Positions 50,390-59,373 of a stretch of DNA of 64,000 nt are shown here, piece after piece. The stretch spans positions 4,844,001-4,908,000 of the forward strand of contig NC_014391.1 of the NCBI RefSeq assembly GCF_000145235.1, read 5' to 3'. Position 1 is the stretch's first letter, and each line of letters starts with the position of its first letter. The translations under genes and the position numbers were made by a program. The notes under the pieces were generated by a model that ran no database searches, had not been told where the DNA came from, and saw only the letters and a list, made by a program, of their open reading frames with translations. This DNA comes from Micromonospora aurantiaca ATCC 27029. Its GTDB lineage: Bacteria > Actinomycetota > Actinomycetes > Mycobacteriales > Micromonosporaceae.

Positions 50390-51334
50390 GTGAAGCGATC
50401 CGTCCGGTTTCCGGTCTCCGCCACGCTGCTGCGCCGCCTCGCGCTCGCCTCGATCATCGCGAACGTCGCGATCGTGGTCACCGGCGGGGCCGTCCGGCTC
50501 ACCGCCTCCGGCCTCGGCTGCCCCACCTGGCCCCGGTGCACCGAGGACTCCTACACCACGACACCCGAGATGGGCGTGTACGGGGTGATCGAGTTCGGCA
50601 ACCGGCTGCTCACCTTCGCGGTCGGGATCATCGCGCTCGCCGTGGTGCTGGCCGTGCTGGCGCACCGCCCCCGCCGCCGCGGGACGCTGCCGCTGGCCGT
50701 GGGCGTGCTGTTCGGCATCCCGGCCCAGGCGATCATCGGTGGCATCACAGTGCTCACCAACCTCAACCCGTGGGTGGTCGGGCTGCACTTCCTCGCCTCG
50801 ATGGCGGTGATCGCGGTCGCGTACGCGCTCTGGCGGCGCATCAAGGACCCGGACGGGCCGGTGGCGCCGACCGTGCCGGCGCCGCTGCGTACGCTCGCCT
50901 GGATCACCACGGCGGTGAGCGCGTCGGTGCTGGTCGTGGGCACCTGGGTGACCGGCAGCGGACCGCATGCCGGCGACCACGGCGCGGCCCGCAACGGCCT
51001 GGACCCGGCGGCGATCTCCCAGGTGCACGCCGACGGCGTCTTCCTGCTGATCGGCCTGTCGGTCGCGCTGTACTTCGCGTTCCGGGCGGTCGGCGCGGCG
51101 CGGGCGGCCCGGGCCGCCGCGGTGCTGATCGCGGTCGAGCTGGGCCAGGGCGTGATCGGCTTCGTCCAGTACTTCACCCACCTGCCCGCCGTGCTGGTCG
51201 GCGCGCACATGCTCGGCTCCTGCCTGGTGCTGCTGGCCACCCTCGGCGTGCTCTGGGCCACCCGGGAGCGGCTGCCGGCCGCCCCGGAGGCCCCGGCCGC
51301 GCCTGCCGCGCAACGGGTGGGCGCCGCCGCCTGA
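50390..51334 (+). CDS. ctaA: heme A synthase (CtaA/COX15)
   Basis: A 314-residue polytopic enzyme converting heme O to heme A for cytochrome oxidase. Eight helices are visible. The conserved His residues are in VVGLHFLASMAV, AISQVHADGVFL and LVGAHMLGSCL, and a Cys pair appears in GLGCPTWPRCTED. GTG 50390 follows TAGGAT (50377-50382) by seven bases, pointing to a leaderless mRNA; GTG 50372 is the alternative. It is divergent from sufR and 5 kb from ctaB. Confidence 0.94.
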   Translation: MKRSVRFPVSATLLRRLALASIIANVAIVVTGGAVRLTASGLGCPTWPRCTEDSYTTTPEMGVYGVIEFGNRLLTFAVGIIALAVVLAVLAHRPRRRGTLPLAVGVLFGIPAQAIIGGITVLTNLNPWVVGLHFLASMAVIAVAYALWRRIKDPDGPVAPTVPAPLRTLAWITTAVSASVLVVGTWVTGSGPHAGDHGAARNGLDPAAISQVHADGVFLLIGLSVALYFAFRAVGAARAARAAAVLIAVELGQGVIGFVQYFTHLPAVLVGAHMLGSCLVLLATLGVLWATRERLPAAPEAPAAPAAQRVGAAA

Positions 51335-51407
51335 GCGCGGGCGTTACCGCGCGGCGGGAGCGGGAAAGCGGCACGGGCCACCGACAGTCGCCCGAGGGGA
51401 GCTCCCC

Positions 51408-53075
51408 GTGTCGCGCAAGAGCCTCTCCACCACCACCCCGCAACGGCTGACCCCGGTCGCCGGCGCGCCGCTGTGGTGCGACGCCCGCGAGTACGGCCTC
51501 ACCGGCGACGGGGTCACCAACGACCAGCCCGCCCTGGCGGCGCTGGTGGACCGCCTCGGCGCCGGGTACGACGCCGACGGCCGGGCCCGGGTGATCTACT
51601 GCCCGCCCGGCCTGTACTCGATCCGCGACGCCGGCACCGTCTGGCGCAGCGGCGTCTCGCTGATCGGCGCCGGACCGGCAGCGACCCGCTTCCTGCTCAG
51701 CAACGAGGGCAACCGCAGCGCACCGGTCCCGCTCGCCTTCTGGACCACCGTGCAGCACGGCGCGGACCGGGACCGGCACATCGCCGACTGCTCGTTCGCC
51801 GACTTCGAGATCGACGGCTCCGGCGTGGCCCAGACGTCCTACGACTACCTGGCCAAAGGGCTGGGCCTGCAGTACGTGGTGCGCGGCGTGTTCCGCAACC
51901 TCTACATCCACCACACCGGGGCGACCGGCCTGGGCTGTGACTTCCTCCAGGACAGCCTGATCGACGGCGTGGTCGTGGTGGGATGCGGCCGGCTGGACAA
52001 CGGCGACCAGATGGGCGGCGCGGGGATCGGCGTCGGCATCGGCGGCTGGGGCGACGTGGAGCGCCTCACCATCGCCAACTGCACCACCATCGGCAACGGC
52101 ACCAACGGCATCTTCCTGGAGCTGCAGAAGGACTACTGGACCCCGCCGCGCGGCATCCGGATCGTCGGCTGCCACAGCCAGGCCAACCGGTTCGGCATCT
52201 CCGACTGGGGAGCGGACGGGCTGATCGTCTCCGCCTGCACCATGACCAACAACCTGGAGGCCGGCTTCGACGTGTCGGGCAACGGCACCGCCGGGGTCGC
52301 CGGGCGCGGCGGCCTGGTCACCGGCTGCGTGATCGACTACAACGTCGGCGACGGCATCAGCATGGGCAACACCCCCGGCCCGTACGCGGTGCAGGCCAAC
52401 CGGATCAGCCGCAACGGTGGCTTCGGCTACCACGAGCACGACCTGGGCCACGGCTACCGGGGCGCGGCGGCCGACGTGGTGATCCAGGACAACGACATCC
52501 GGGAGAACGCGCTGGACGGCATCCGGATCGACCGGCCGATGCTCGACACGTCGATCGTCGGGAACCGGATCCGGGACAACGGCCGCCGCTCCGCCCCGGC
52601 CTGCTCCGGCTCCGGCGAGGCGGTGCGGTACGGCCCGCGCGAGGTCGCCGACGGCAACGCCGACTGGCCGGCCGGCGGGCACCGGGGCAAGGTGGTCCGG
52701 GTCGGCTCGCGGGACGCGGTGGTGTCCGACAACAGCGCCACCGGGCTCTCCCTGGCCGAGGTACGCCCGGACGGCTCCACCGGCTGGAGCGCGGACACAC
52801 CGGGGCCCGGCACGGCGTACGAGCTGCCCGACTCGCCACCGGCGTGCGGCGGCATCACGATCGCCGCGCCGTTCGACTCGGCCACCGTGCGCGGCAACCG
52901 GATCTGGCACCGGGACGCCGACACCCAGGCGTACGGGATCTGGGTCACCGAGGCGGGCAGCTGCGTGTCCTGCGCGTTCGAGGACAACGACCTGGCCGGC
53001 ACCGAGGCCGCGCTGCGACTGGACACGCCGCCGATCGGTGGTCGCTGGGCACGTAACCACAGCGACCGCGACTGA
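51408..53075 (+). CDS. right-handed beta-helix protein (pectate-lyase-like)
   Basis: A 555-residue protein from GTG 51408, preceded by GAGGGGAG. WCDAREYGLTGDGVTNDQPA is the typical opening of the glycosyl-hydrolase/tail-spike beta-helix (DVxxFGAxGDGxTDDT type), then VIYCPPGLYSIRDAGTVWRS. From ~170 to ~500 many short beta-helix turns occur (FRNLYIHHTGATGLG, NRFGISDWGADGLIVSACTM, DNDIRENALDGIRIDR). No signal peptide is visible at the N-terminus, which is unusual for a polysaccharide-active protein. Active-site residues are not certain. Confidence 0.82.
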   Translation: MSRKSLSTTTPQRLTPVAGAPLWCDAREYGLTGDGVTNDQPALAALVDRLGAGYDADGRARVIYCPPGLYSIRDAGTVWRSGVSLIGAGPAATRFLLSNEGNRSAPVPLAFWTTVQHGADRDRHIADCSFADFEIDGSGVAQTSYDYLAKGLGLQYVVRGVFRNLYIHHTGATGLGCDFLQDSLIDGVVVVGCGRLDNGDQMGGAGIGVGIGGWGDVERLTIANCTTIGNGTNGIFLELQKDYWTPPRGIRIVGCHSQANRFGISDWGADGLIVSACTMTNNLEAGFDVSGNGTAGVAGRGGLVTGCVIDYNVGDGISMGNTPGPYAVQANRISRNGGFGYHEHDLGHGYRGAAADVVIQDNDIRENALDGIRIDRPMLDTSIVGNRIRDNGRRSAPACSGSGEAVRYGPREVADGNADWPAGGHRGKVVRVGSRDAVVSDNSATGLSLAEVRPDGSTGWSADTPGPGTAYELPDSPPACGGITIAAPFDSATVRGNRIWHRDADTQAYGIWVTEAGSCVSCAFEDNDLAGTEAALRLDTPPIGGRWARNHSDRD

Positions 53076-53100
53076 GCGGGCTGTCGCCGCCTCCGGGCGG

Positions 53101-53817
53101 TCAGGCGGACGCCTCGGCGGCGAACGCCAGCGCGACGAGCGTTCCGTTGCTGACGGCATGGGCGAGGATCGGCACCCAGAGGTTGCGGTGGCGGTGCAGC
53201 AGCCAGGCGAACAGCAGCCCGGCGAAGAGCGCGCTGACGGTGTTGAAGACCCGGGGCAGGTGTACGACGGCGAAGAAGGCCGCCGACAGCACCACGGCGG
53301 CCACGGCGGGCAGCCGCGCGGCCAGCCCCTGGTAGAAGACACCCCGGTAGAGGATCTCCTCGTAGAGCGGGGAGACGACGGCGCCGAAGGCGAACGCGAA
53401 GGCGAACTGCGCGAGCAGGCTTCCGGCGGGGTAGCCGCCCTCACCACCGCCGCCCTCGACGAGCGCCGCGGGCAGCGCCACCACGAGCACGAGGGTGAGC
53501 GCGGCCTTGGCCAGGCCCCAGCCCACCGCGGCGCCCACCTGGCGGCCCGCCGGGCGGACGAGCCGCAGCGGCCGGGCGATCTCGCCGAAGCGGTGGCGCA
53601 CCACCGCGAGGCCGACAGCGAGCTGGGTGCCGTTGATCAGGGCCCAGGCGATGGTGGACGCCGCCGTCTCCGGCATGCCCAGCCGCGCCGGTCCCCGGGC
53701 CAGCAGGTCCGCGACCGCCGAGTTGGCCAGGCCGACGCCGACGGCGAGCACGAGCGCCATGTCGAGGTAGCTGAACCGGCGGGTGTCGCGTGCGGTGTCG
53801 GTGAGGGGTGCGGTCAT
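53101..53817 (-). CDS. CPBP-family intramembrane metalloprotease
   Basis: A 238-residue membrane protein from ATG 53817 (MTAPLTDTARDTRRFSYLDM). EEILYRGVFYQGLAARLPAV carries EExxxR motif 1, FFAVVHLPRVFN motif 2 (FxxxH) and ILAHAVSNGTL motif 3 (HxxxN), the abortive-infection/CPBP protease signature. Several helices surround them. TTGACC-N17-TAACGT and an 8-nt gap to the ATG suggest a leaderless transcript. The -35 overlaps a palindrome shared with the divergent TetR gene, which probably controls it. Confidence 0.9.
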   Translation of the reverse strand: MTAPLTDTARDTRRFSYLDMALVLAVGVGLANSAVADLLARGPARLGMPETAASTIAWALINGTQLAVGLAVVRHRFGEIARPLRLVRPAGRQVGAAVGWGLAKAALTLVLVVALPAALVEGGGGEGGYPAGSLLAQFAFAFAFGAVVSPLYEEILYRGVFYQGLAARLPAVAAVVLSAAFFAVVHLPRVFNTVSALFAGLLFAWLLHRHRNLWVPILAHAVSNGTLVALAFAAEASA

Positions 53818-53846
53818 GCCGGGCAACGTTAGGCGGCCGACCTATA

Positions 53847-53862
53847 TCGGTCAAATGACCGA
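53847..53862. promoter_or_regulatory. TetR operator between CPBP and tetR
   Basis: TCGGTCA-AA-TGACCGA, perfect 7-bp arms. It covers the CPBP -35 (TTGACC on the minus strand) and lies just upstream of the tetR -10 TATGAT (53868-53873), so one site can control both genes. Confidence 0.7.
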
Positions 53863-53879
53863 CCATCTATGATCACCTC

Positions 53880-54473
53880 GTGCCCAAGGTTGTGGACCAC
53901 GAGGAGCGGCGGCGTCATCTCGGCGCGGCGGCCTGCGTCGTACTGGCGCGGGCGGGGTCGGCCGGGATGACGGTGCGGGCCGTCGCCGCCGAGGCCGGCA
54001 TGCCGCTGGCGACCGCGCAGCACTACCTGCCGGCTCGGGAACTGATGGTCCGGGCGGCAATGGACCACCTGGCCGGACGCGTGGTGGCGCGGGCCCGGAC
54101 GATCCCCGCCGACCCGGTCACGCCGGAGGTGATCCGGCAGGCGGTGCGCCAACTCGTCCCGCTGGACGCCGAACGGGCCTTCGAGGCCCGCGTCTGGCTG
54201 GTCCTCACCGCCGAGGCGCTCGTCGACGAGCAGGTCGCGGCGATCCTGGCGGAGAGCGAGGCGCAGATGCGGGCCAACGTCGAGCGGCTGCTCACGCTCG
54301 GCCGGGCCGCGGGTGGCATCGCCGGGCACGTGGACGCGCGGGCCGAGGCCGCCGCGCTGGCGACGCTGCTGGACGGCGTCACGGTACGGATCCTGACCAC
54401 CGGCCTGGATCCCGCGGACGCACGCGCGGAGATCGACGCCCACCTGGCCCGGCTCACGGCGGCCGTCGCCTGA
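53880..54473 (+). CDS. TetR-family regulator of the CPBP gene
   Basis: A 197-residue TetR protein. MPKVVDHEERRRHLGAAACV starts the HTH domain, with SAGMTVRAVAAEAGMPLATA as the recognition helix region and HYLPARELMVRAAMDHLAGR following. The helical ligand domain contains FEARVWLVLTAEALVDEQVA. GTG 53880 follows TATGAT by six bases, a leaderless arrangement. It probably autoregulates and represses the divergent CPBP gene through the palindrome. Ligand unknown. Confidence 0.9.
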   Translation: MPKVVDHEERRRHLGAAACVVLARAGSAGMTVRAVAAEAGMPLATAQHYLPARELMVRAAMDHLAGRVVARARTIPADPVTPEVIRQAVRQLVPLDAERAFEARVWLVLTAEALVDEQVAAILAESEAQMRANVERLLTLGRAAGGIAGHVDARAEAAALATLLDGVTVRILTTGLDPADARAEIDAHLARLTAAVA

Positions 54474-54515
54474 ACCGGCCGGCATCCGCGACCCGGCTCG
54501 GCCGGGCCCCGGAGG

Positions 54516-55433
54516 TCAGCGGCGGCGGGCCAGGTGGGTGAGCACCGCGTCGGCGAGCCGGTCCGGGGCGCCGTCGGCGTACCCGACGAACAGACTCGGC
54601 TCGGTCAGCTCCAGCTCGACCAGCACGGGCTCGCCGTCCGGGCCGGGGATCAGGTCGACGCGGGCGTAGAGCAGGCGGTCCGGGCCGCCGGGCACCACCG
54701 CGAGCACCTTGTCGGCCACCGCGCGCTGCTCCGCCGTGGCGACGCGGGCGTCGATCCGCTCCTCCTTGTAGAGCGCGGCCTCGCCCAGGTCCGGCCCGGT
54801 CAGCATCGGGCCCTTGCGGATCGCGTGGCTGAACGCCAGGCCGCCGGGCCCGGCCAGGAACAGCAGCGCGGTCTCCCCGGCGGTGTCCACCGCGTCGAGG
54901 TACGGCTGGACCATGGTGACCCGCCCGGCGTCGGAGAGCCGCCGGACGTGGGCCGGCGCCAGCTCGCGGTGCTCCCTGTCGGTCAGGTCGTAGCGGCCGG
55001 TGTCCTGGCTGCCGGCGCTGACGGCCGGCTTGATCACGTACTCGCCCCCGGACGGCGGCGTCCACGCCTGTCCCGGCTCGACCCACTCCGTCGGCACGGT
55101 GGGCACCCCGGCGGCGGACAGCTCGGACAGGTAGCGCTTGTCGGTGTTCCAGGCGACCACGTCGGCCGGGTTGACCAGGGCCGGCACGGTACGCGCCCAG
55201 GCCACGAACTCGTCCCGCCGCAGGGCGTAGTCCCACGGGGAGCGGAGCACGACCAGGTCGTACCCGGACCAGTCGACTGCCGGGTCGTCCCAGACGGCGA
55301 TCTCGGCGGTGACGCCGCGGGCGGCGAGAGGGCCGAGCGCGAGCCGGTCGTCCGGGTCGAGGTCGGGCAGCTCGGCGCAGGTGACGAAAGCGACCCGGGG
55401 TCTCCCCCGGGTCGACTGGTGGTGGTCGGTCAT
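54516..55433 (-). CDS. ATP-grasp family protein
   Basis: A 305-residue ATP-grasp enzyme of the RimK/glutathione-synthetase-like group. N-terminal VAFVTCAELPDLDPDDRLAL and VLRSPWDYALRRDEFVAW are followed by the ATP-binding core. That core includes GGEYVIKPAVSAGSQDTGRY (Lys), VQPYLDAVDTAGETALLFLA and the metal-binding LLYARVDLIPGPDGEPVLVE and LELTEP. It would ligate an amino or carboxyl compound using ATP; product unknown. It stands 70 bp from the next minus-strand gene and is convergent with tetR. Confidence 0.88.
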   Translation of the reverse strand: MTDHHQSTRGRPRVAFVTCAELPDLDPDDRLALGPLAARGVTAEIAVWDDPAVDWSGYDLVVLRSPWDYALRRDEFVAWARTVPALVNPADVVAWNTDKRYLSELSAAGVPTVPTEWVEPGQAWTPPSGGEYVIKPAVSAGSQDTGRYDLTDREHRELAPAHVRRLSDAGRVTMVQPYLDAVDTAGETALLFLAGPGGLAFSHAIRKGPMLTGPDLGEAALYKEERIDARVATAEQRAVADKVLAVVPGGPDRLLYARVDLIPGPDGEPVLVELELTEPSLFVGYADGAPDRLADAVLTHLARRR

Positions 55434-55443
55434 TCGGTATATG

Positions 55444-55776
55444 TCAACGGGCCATCGTGCGCCGGGCCATCGACCGCCACAGGTCGTTGCTCGGACGCAT
55501 CTGGTCCATCAGTTCACGCTCCCAGGCGTTCTCGACGTCGACCCCGGCCTTGGCGCAGGCCTGGCGTGCGACGTCCGTGCCGTCGGCGAACTGGTCCGCC
55601 CATACCCCGTCGGAACCCACGAGGACGATCCGTGCGCCGCGCTTGCCGACGTACTCGATGACCGCCTTCGCGCCGCCGTGTCCGGCGGCGAACGACTTGA
55701 TGCCCGCGACCAGGCCGTTGGGGGCCTGCTCGGCGGTCTTGTCAGCCGTCAGCGTCGTATCGGAACCATCTGCCAT
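55444..55776 (-). CDS. conserved hypothetical actinobacterial protein
   Basis: A 110-residue protein starting MADGSDTTLTADKTAEQAPN. A short alpha/beta protein (GLVAGIKSFAAGHGGAKAVI, EYVGKRGARIVLVGSDGVWA) with a C-terminal amphipathic helix and basic end RRTMAR. ATG 55776 follows TAGGCT by seven bases, supporting a leaderless start. I do not recognise a characterised family. It is upstream of the ATP-grasp gene on the same strand by 10 bp and may be co-transcribed. Confidence 0.75.
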   Translation of the reverse strand: MADGSDTTLTADKTAEQAPNGLVAGIKSFAAGHGGAKAVIEYVGKRGARIVLVGSDGVWADQFADGTDVARQACAKAGVDVENAWERELMDQMRPSNDLWRSMARRTMAR

Positions 55777-55961
55777 GACGCGAAGCCTAAGCAGAGTTCC
55801 ACCCGGATGTGCGAGAACCATGAACTGAATGTGATGCCAATTACCCATCGGTTTAAGAAGAACCACAGGTAATTTGCCCGCACATGTCGCTTATATCTGG
55901 GCGAAGCGGACGGGCGGGATCGTCACAATCTGTCCGGGTTGAACACGTCCGGGGAAGCCCG

Positions 55962-55994
55962 AAAAAAATTTCTGATGAACCGCCGGACGGGCGG
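55962..55994 (-). terminator. candidate ctaB terminator
   Basis: A short 5-bp stem (55980-55984 with 55990-55994) lies just past the ctaB stop on the minus strand, followed about 11 nt later by seven T (55962-55968). This is the only T-run of that kind in the neighbourhood. Confidence 0.4.
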
Positions 55995-55995
55995 G

Positions 55996-56955
55996 TCAGA
56001 GCAGCGCGTCGAGCGCGACGGCCGCGAAGAGGATCGTGAGGTACGTGGTGGACCAGTGGAACAGCCGCATCGGCTTGACCGCCTCGCCGCGCGTCGCGCG
56101 CCGGCACAGCTTGTGCGCCTCGACGAGGAAGATCCCGCCGACCACGAGCGCGGTGACGCCGTAGATCGGGCTCATCCCGAGCGGCCACACCGCCAGCGAG
56201 GAGAGCACCGTCAGCCAGGAGAAGCCGATGATCTCCGCGTTCACCCGCCGGACCGAGGCCACCACCGGCAGCATCGGCACACCGGCGCGGGCGTAGTCGG
56301 CCTTGTACTTGATGGCCAGCGCGTAGAAGTGCGGCATCTGCCAGAAGAAGACGACAGCGAACAGGCCCCACGCGGCCGGTGCCAGCGTGCCGGTGACAGC
56401 GGCCCAGCCGATCAGCACCGGAGCGGCGCCGCAGATGCCGCCCCAGAACGTGTTGGCGGCGGTGGTCCGCTTCAGCCACAGCGTGTAGACCAGGTCGTAG
56501 TAGGCGATCGCGGCGACCGTCAGCACCGTCGCCAGCCAGTTCGTCGCCACCGCCATCAGCGCCACCGACACGGCCGCCAGCACCAGGCCGAAGACCAGCG
56601 CGCTGCGCGGCGACACGGTGTGCGCGGGCAGCGGGCGGCGCTTGGTGCGCCGCATGAGCTGGTCGATGTCGCGGTCGATGTAGCAGTTGATGACGCTCGC
56701 CGCACCGGCCGCGAGCGACCCGCCGACCAGCACCACGGCGACCAGCCACAGCGACGGCATCCCGCCGTGGGCCAGCATCATCGCCGGCACTGTGGTGACC
56801 AGAAGCAGCTCGACGATCCGCGGCTTGGTCAGCGTCACGTACGCCGCCACCACGGCGCGTACGTCCCGCCGGCCGCTCGCCGGCGCCTCCGCCACCGCGC
56901 CCACCGGCGACTGCCCGGCAGGGTTGCTGACGGGGCGCTCGGTGATCATGCTCAC
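55996..56955 (-). CDS. ctaB: protoheme IX farnesyltransferase (heme O synthase)
   Basis: A 319-residue membrane prenyltransferase making heme O from protoheme and farnesyl diphosphate. Nine helices are visible. NCYIDRDIDQLMRRTKRRPL is the first Asp-rich motif and YDLVYTLWLKRTTAANTFWG the second conserved region. GTG 56955 is preferred since GGAAGGTGG stands six bases upstream; ATG 56949 is the alternative. It is divergent from tkt. CtaA, its downstream partner enzyme, is encoded at 50390. Confidence 0.95.
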   Translation of the reverse strand: MSMITERPVSNPAGQSPVGAVAEAPASGRRDVRAVVAAYVTLTKPRIVELLLVTTVPAMMLAHGGMPSLWLVAVVLVGGSLAAGAASVINCYIDRDIDQLMRRTKRRPLPAHTVSPRSALVFGLVLAAVSVALMAVATNWLATVLTVAAIAYYDLVYTLWLKRTTAANTFWGGICGAAPVLIGWAAVTGTLAPAAWGLFAVVFFWQMPHFYALAIKYKADYARAGVPMLPVVASVRRVNAEIIGFSWLTVLSSLAVWPLGMSPIYGVTALVVGGIFLVEAHKLCRRATRGEAVKPMRLFHWSTTYLTILFAAVALDALL

Positions 56956-57218
56956 GGATTGCCACCTTCCGGCATCGGCGGGGGAGGTCGTTCGGCCCGG
57001 ACCGCTGCGGGTCCACACACCGCCCCACACACTACGCGGCGTCGTTTTCGCTGCCCCGTGGACCCGGCAACGGTGCGAGCCGTCACACCTGGGGTTGAAC
57101 GACCGGACGTCCGCGATCCGTACAGAACAGCATGCTGAGATCCCCGGGCGGACGTTTAGCACCGCTCGATAGGGTCATCAGTGAGGGTTCCGCCCATCTG
57201 CCGAGGAGCACAACCATC
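56956..57218. other. divergent intergenic region between ctaB and tkt
   Basis: 263 bases that must contain both promoters. I see no clear -35/-10 pair and no strong palindrome. GAGGA at 57203-57207 is the tkt ribosome site. Confidence 0.5.
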
Positions 57219-59357
57219 GTGGCTGCCAACCGACCCGAGCTTCCCGCTCTCAACTGGTCCGACCTCGACCGCAGGGCCGTCGACACGGTCCGCGTGCTGG
57301 CCATGGACGCCGTGGAGAAATCCGGCAACGGCCACCCGGGGACGGCGATGAGCCTCGCCCCGGTGGCGTACCTGCTCTTCAACCGGGTCATGCGGCACAA
57401 CCCCGCCGACCCGAACTGGGCCGGACGCGACCGGTTCGTGCTGTCGGCCGGGCACTCCAGCCTGACTCTCTACATCCAGCTCTTCCTCTCCGGCTACCCG
57501 CTGGCGCTGGACGACCTCAAGGCGCTGCGCCAGTGGGGCTCGCTCACCCCGGGCCACCCGGAGCACGGCCACACCCCGGGCGTGGAGACCACCACCGGTC
57601 CGCTCGGCCAGGGCCTCGGCAACGCGGTCGGCATGGCGATGGCGGCCCGCCGCGAGCGCGGCCTGTTCGACCCCGAGCCGGACCGCGCCGACTCGCCGTT
57701 CCGGCACGACATCTGGTGCATCGCCTCCGACGGTGACATCGAGGAGGGCATCACCCACGAGGCCAGCGCGCTCGCCGGTCACCAGCAGCTCGGCAACCTC
57801 TGCGTGATCTACGACGACAACGAGATCTCGATCGAGGACGACACCCGCATCGCCAAGAGCGAGGACGTGGCGGCCCGCTACGAGGCGTACGGCTGGCACG
57901 TCCAGACCGTCGACTGGCGCCGCGGCGACGCCGACCAGGGCGACTACCACGAGGACGTGGAGGCGCTGTACGAGGCGCTGCTGGCCGCCAAGGCGGAGAC
58001 CGGCCGGCCGTCGTTCATCGCGCTGCGCACGATCATCGGCTGGCCCGCGCCGAACAAGAAGAACACCGGCAAGATCCACGGCTCGGCGCTCGGCGCGGAC
58101 GAGGTGAAGGCCACCAAGGAGATCCTCGGCTTCGACCCGCAGCGCACCTTCGAGGTCGACGAGGAGGTGCTCAAGCACGCCCGTCAGGTGCTGGAGCGCG
58201 GCGCGCAGGAGCAGGCCGAGTGGACCACCGGGTTCGACGCCTGGGCGCAGGCCAACCCGGAGCGCAAGGCGCTGTGGGACCGGATGGCCAGCCGTACGCT
58301 GCCGACCGGCTGGACCGACGCGCTGCCGACCTTCCCGGCGGACGCCAAGGGCGTCGCCACCCGGGCCGCCTCCGGCAAGATCCTGGAGGCCCTGGCGCCG
58401 GTGCTGCCCGAGCTGTGGGGCGGCTCGGCCGACCTGGCCGAGAGCAACAACACCACGATGAAGGGCGAGCCGTCGTTCGTCCCGGCCGCGCACGCCACCA
58501 AGGACTTCCCGGGTGACGAGTACGGCCGCACGCTGCACTTCGGTATCCGCGAGCACGCCATGGGCGCGATCCTCAACGGCATCGCCCTGCACGGCGGCAC
58601 CCGCCCGTACGGCGGCACGTTCCTGGTGTTCAGCGACTACATGCGCCCGGCGGTGCGGCTGGCCGCACTGATGAAGCTGCCGGTGACGTACGTCTGGACG
58701 CACGACTCGATCGGCCTCGGCGAGGACGGCCCGACGCACCAGCCGATCGAGCACCTGACCGCGCTGCGGGCCATCCCCGGCCTGGACGTGGTCCGCCCGG
58801 CCGACGCCAACGAGACGGTCTGGGCGTGGCGGCAGGCGCTGGAGCACACCGACCGGCCGACCGCGCTGGCGCTCAGCCGCCAGGCGCTGCCGACGTTCGA
58901 CCGCACCGACCTGGCCGGCGCCGAGGGCGTCGCCAAGGGCGGGTACGTGCTGGCCGAGGCGTCGAACGGCAAGCCGCAGGTGATCCTCGTCGGCACCGGC
59001 TCGGAGGTGCAGCTCTGCCTCACCGCGCGGGAGCGGCTGGAGGCCGACGGCACCCCCACCCGGGTCGTCTCCATGCCCTGCCAGGAGTGGTTCTTCGCCC
59101 AGGACGAGGCGTACCGGGAGTCGGTGCTGCCTCGCGGGGTAAAGGCACGGGTGAGCGTGGAGGCGGGTATCGCCATGTCGTGGCGCGCGATCGTCGGCGA
59201 CAGCGGCGAGTGCGTGAGCATCGAGCACTACGGCGCCAGCGCGCCGCACACCGTGCTCTTCGAGCAGTTCGGGTTCACCCCCGACCGGATCGTGGCCGCC
59301 GCGCACGCGGCGCTGACCCGGGTGGGCGACATCACCGGTTTCACGACCGGCAACTGA
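57219..59357 (+). CDS. tkt: transketolase
   Basis: A 712-residue thiamine-diphosphate enzyme of the pentose phosphate pathway. The start is GTG 57219 (VAANRPELPALNWSDLDRRA). EKSGNGHPGTAMSLAPVAYL, GPLGQGLGNAVGMAMAARRE, DGDIEEGITHEASALAGH (ThDP-magnesium region), RPAVRLAALMKLPVTYVWTH and HDSIGLGEDGPTHQPIEHL (Glu/His) are diagnostic. It heads the tkt-tal-pgi-zwf-opcA run; tal begins 17 bp after its stop. Confidence 0.97.
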   Translation: MAANRPELPALNWSDLDRRAVDTVRVLAMDAVEKSGNGHPGTAMSLAPVAYLLFNRVMRHNPADPNWAGRDRFVLSAGHSSLTLYIQLFLSGYPLALDDLKALRQWGSLTPGHPEHGHTPGVETTTGPLGQGLGNAVGMAMAARRERGLFDPEPDRADSPFRHDIWCIASDGDIEEGITHEASALAGHQQLGNLCVIYDDNEISIEDDTRIAKSEDVAARYEAYGWHVQTVDWRRGDADQGDYHEDVEALYEALLAAKAETGRPSFIALRTIIGWPAPNKKNTGKIHGSALGADEVKATKEILGFDPQRTFEVDEEVLKHARQVLERGAQEQAEWTTGFDAWAQANPERKALWDRMASRTLPTGWTDALPTFPADAKGVATRAASGKILEALAPVLPELWGGSADLAESNNTTMKGEPSFVPAAHATKDFPGDEYGRTLHFGIREHAMGAILNGIALHGGTRPYGGTFLVFSDYMRPAVRLAALMKLPVTYVWTHDSIGLGEDGPTHQPIEHLTALRAIPGLDVVRPADANETVWAWRQALEHTDRPTALALSRQALPTFDRTDLAGAEGVAKGGYVLAEASNGKPQVILVGTGSEVQLCLTARERLEADGTPTRVVSMPCQEWFFAQDEAYRESVLPRGVKARVSVEAGIAMSWRAIVGDSGECVSIEHYGASAPHTVLFEQFGFTPDRIVAAAHAALTRVGDITGFTTGN

Positions 59358-59373
59358 GGGGAGCGTGGACGGC

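Noticed and set aside
51174..53447. 757-codon open frame antisense to the beta-helix gene
   Set aside because: No recognisable domain, and it runs into the 3' end of ctaA and into the CPBP gene. The plus-strand beta-helix protein explains the region.
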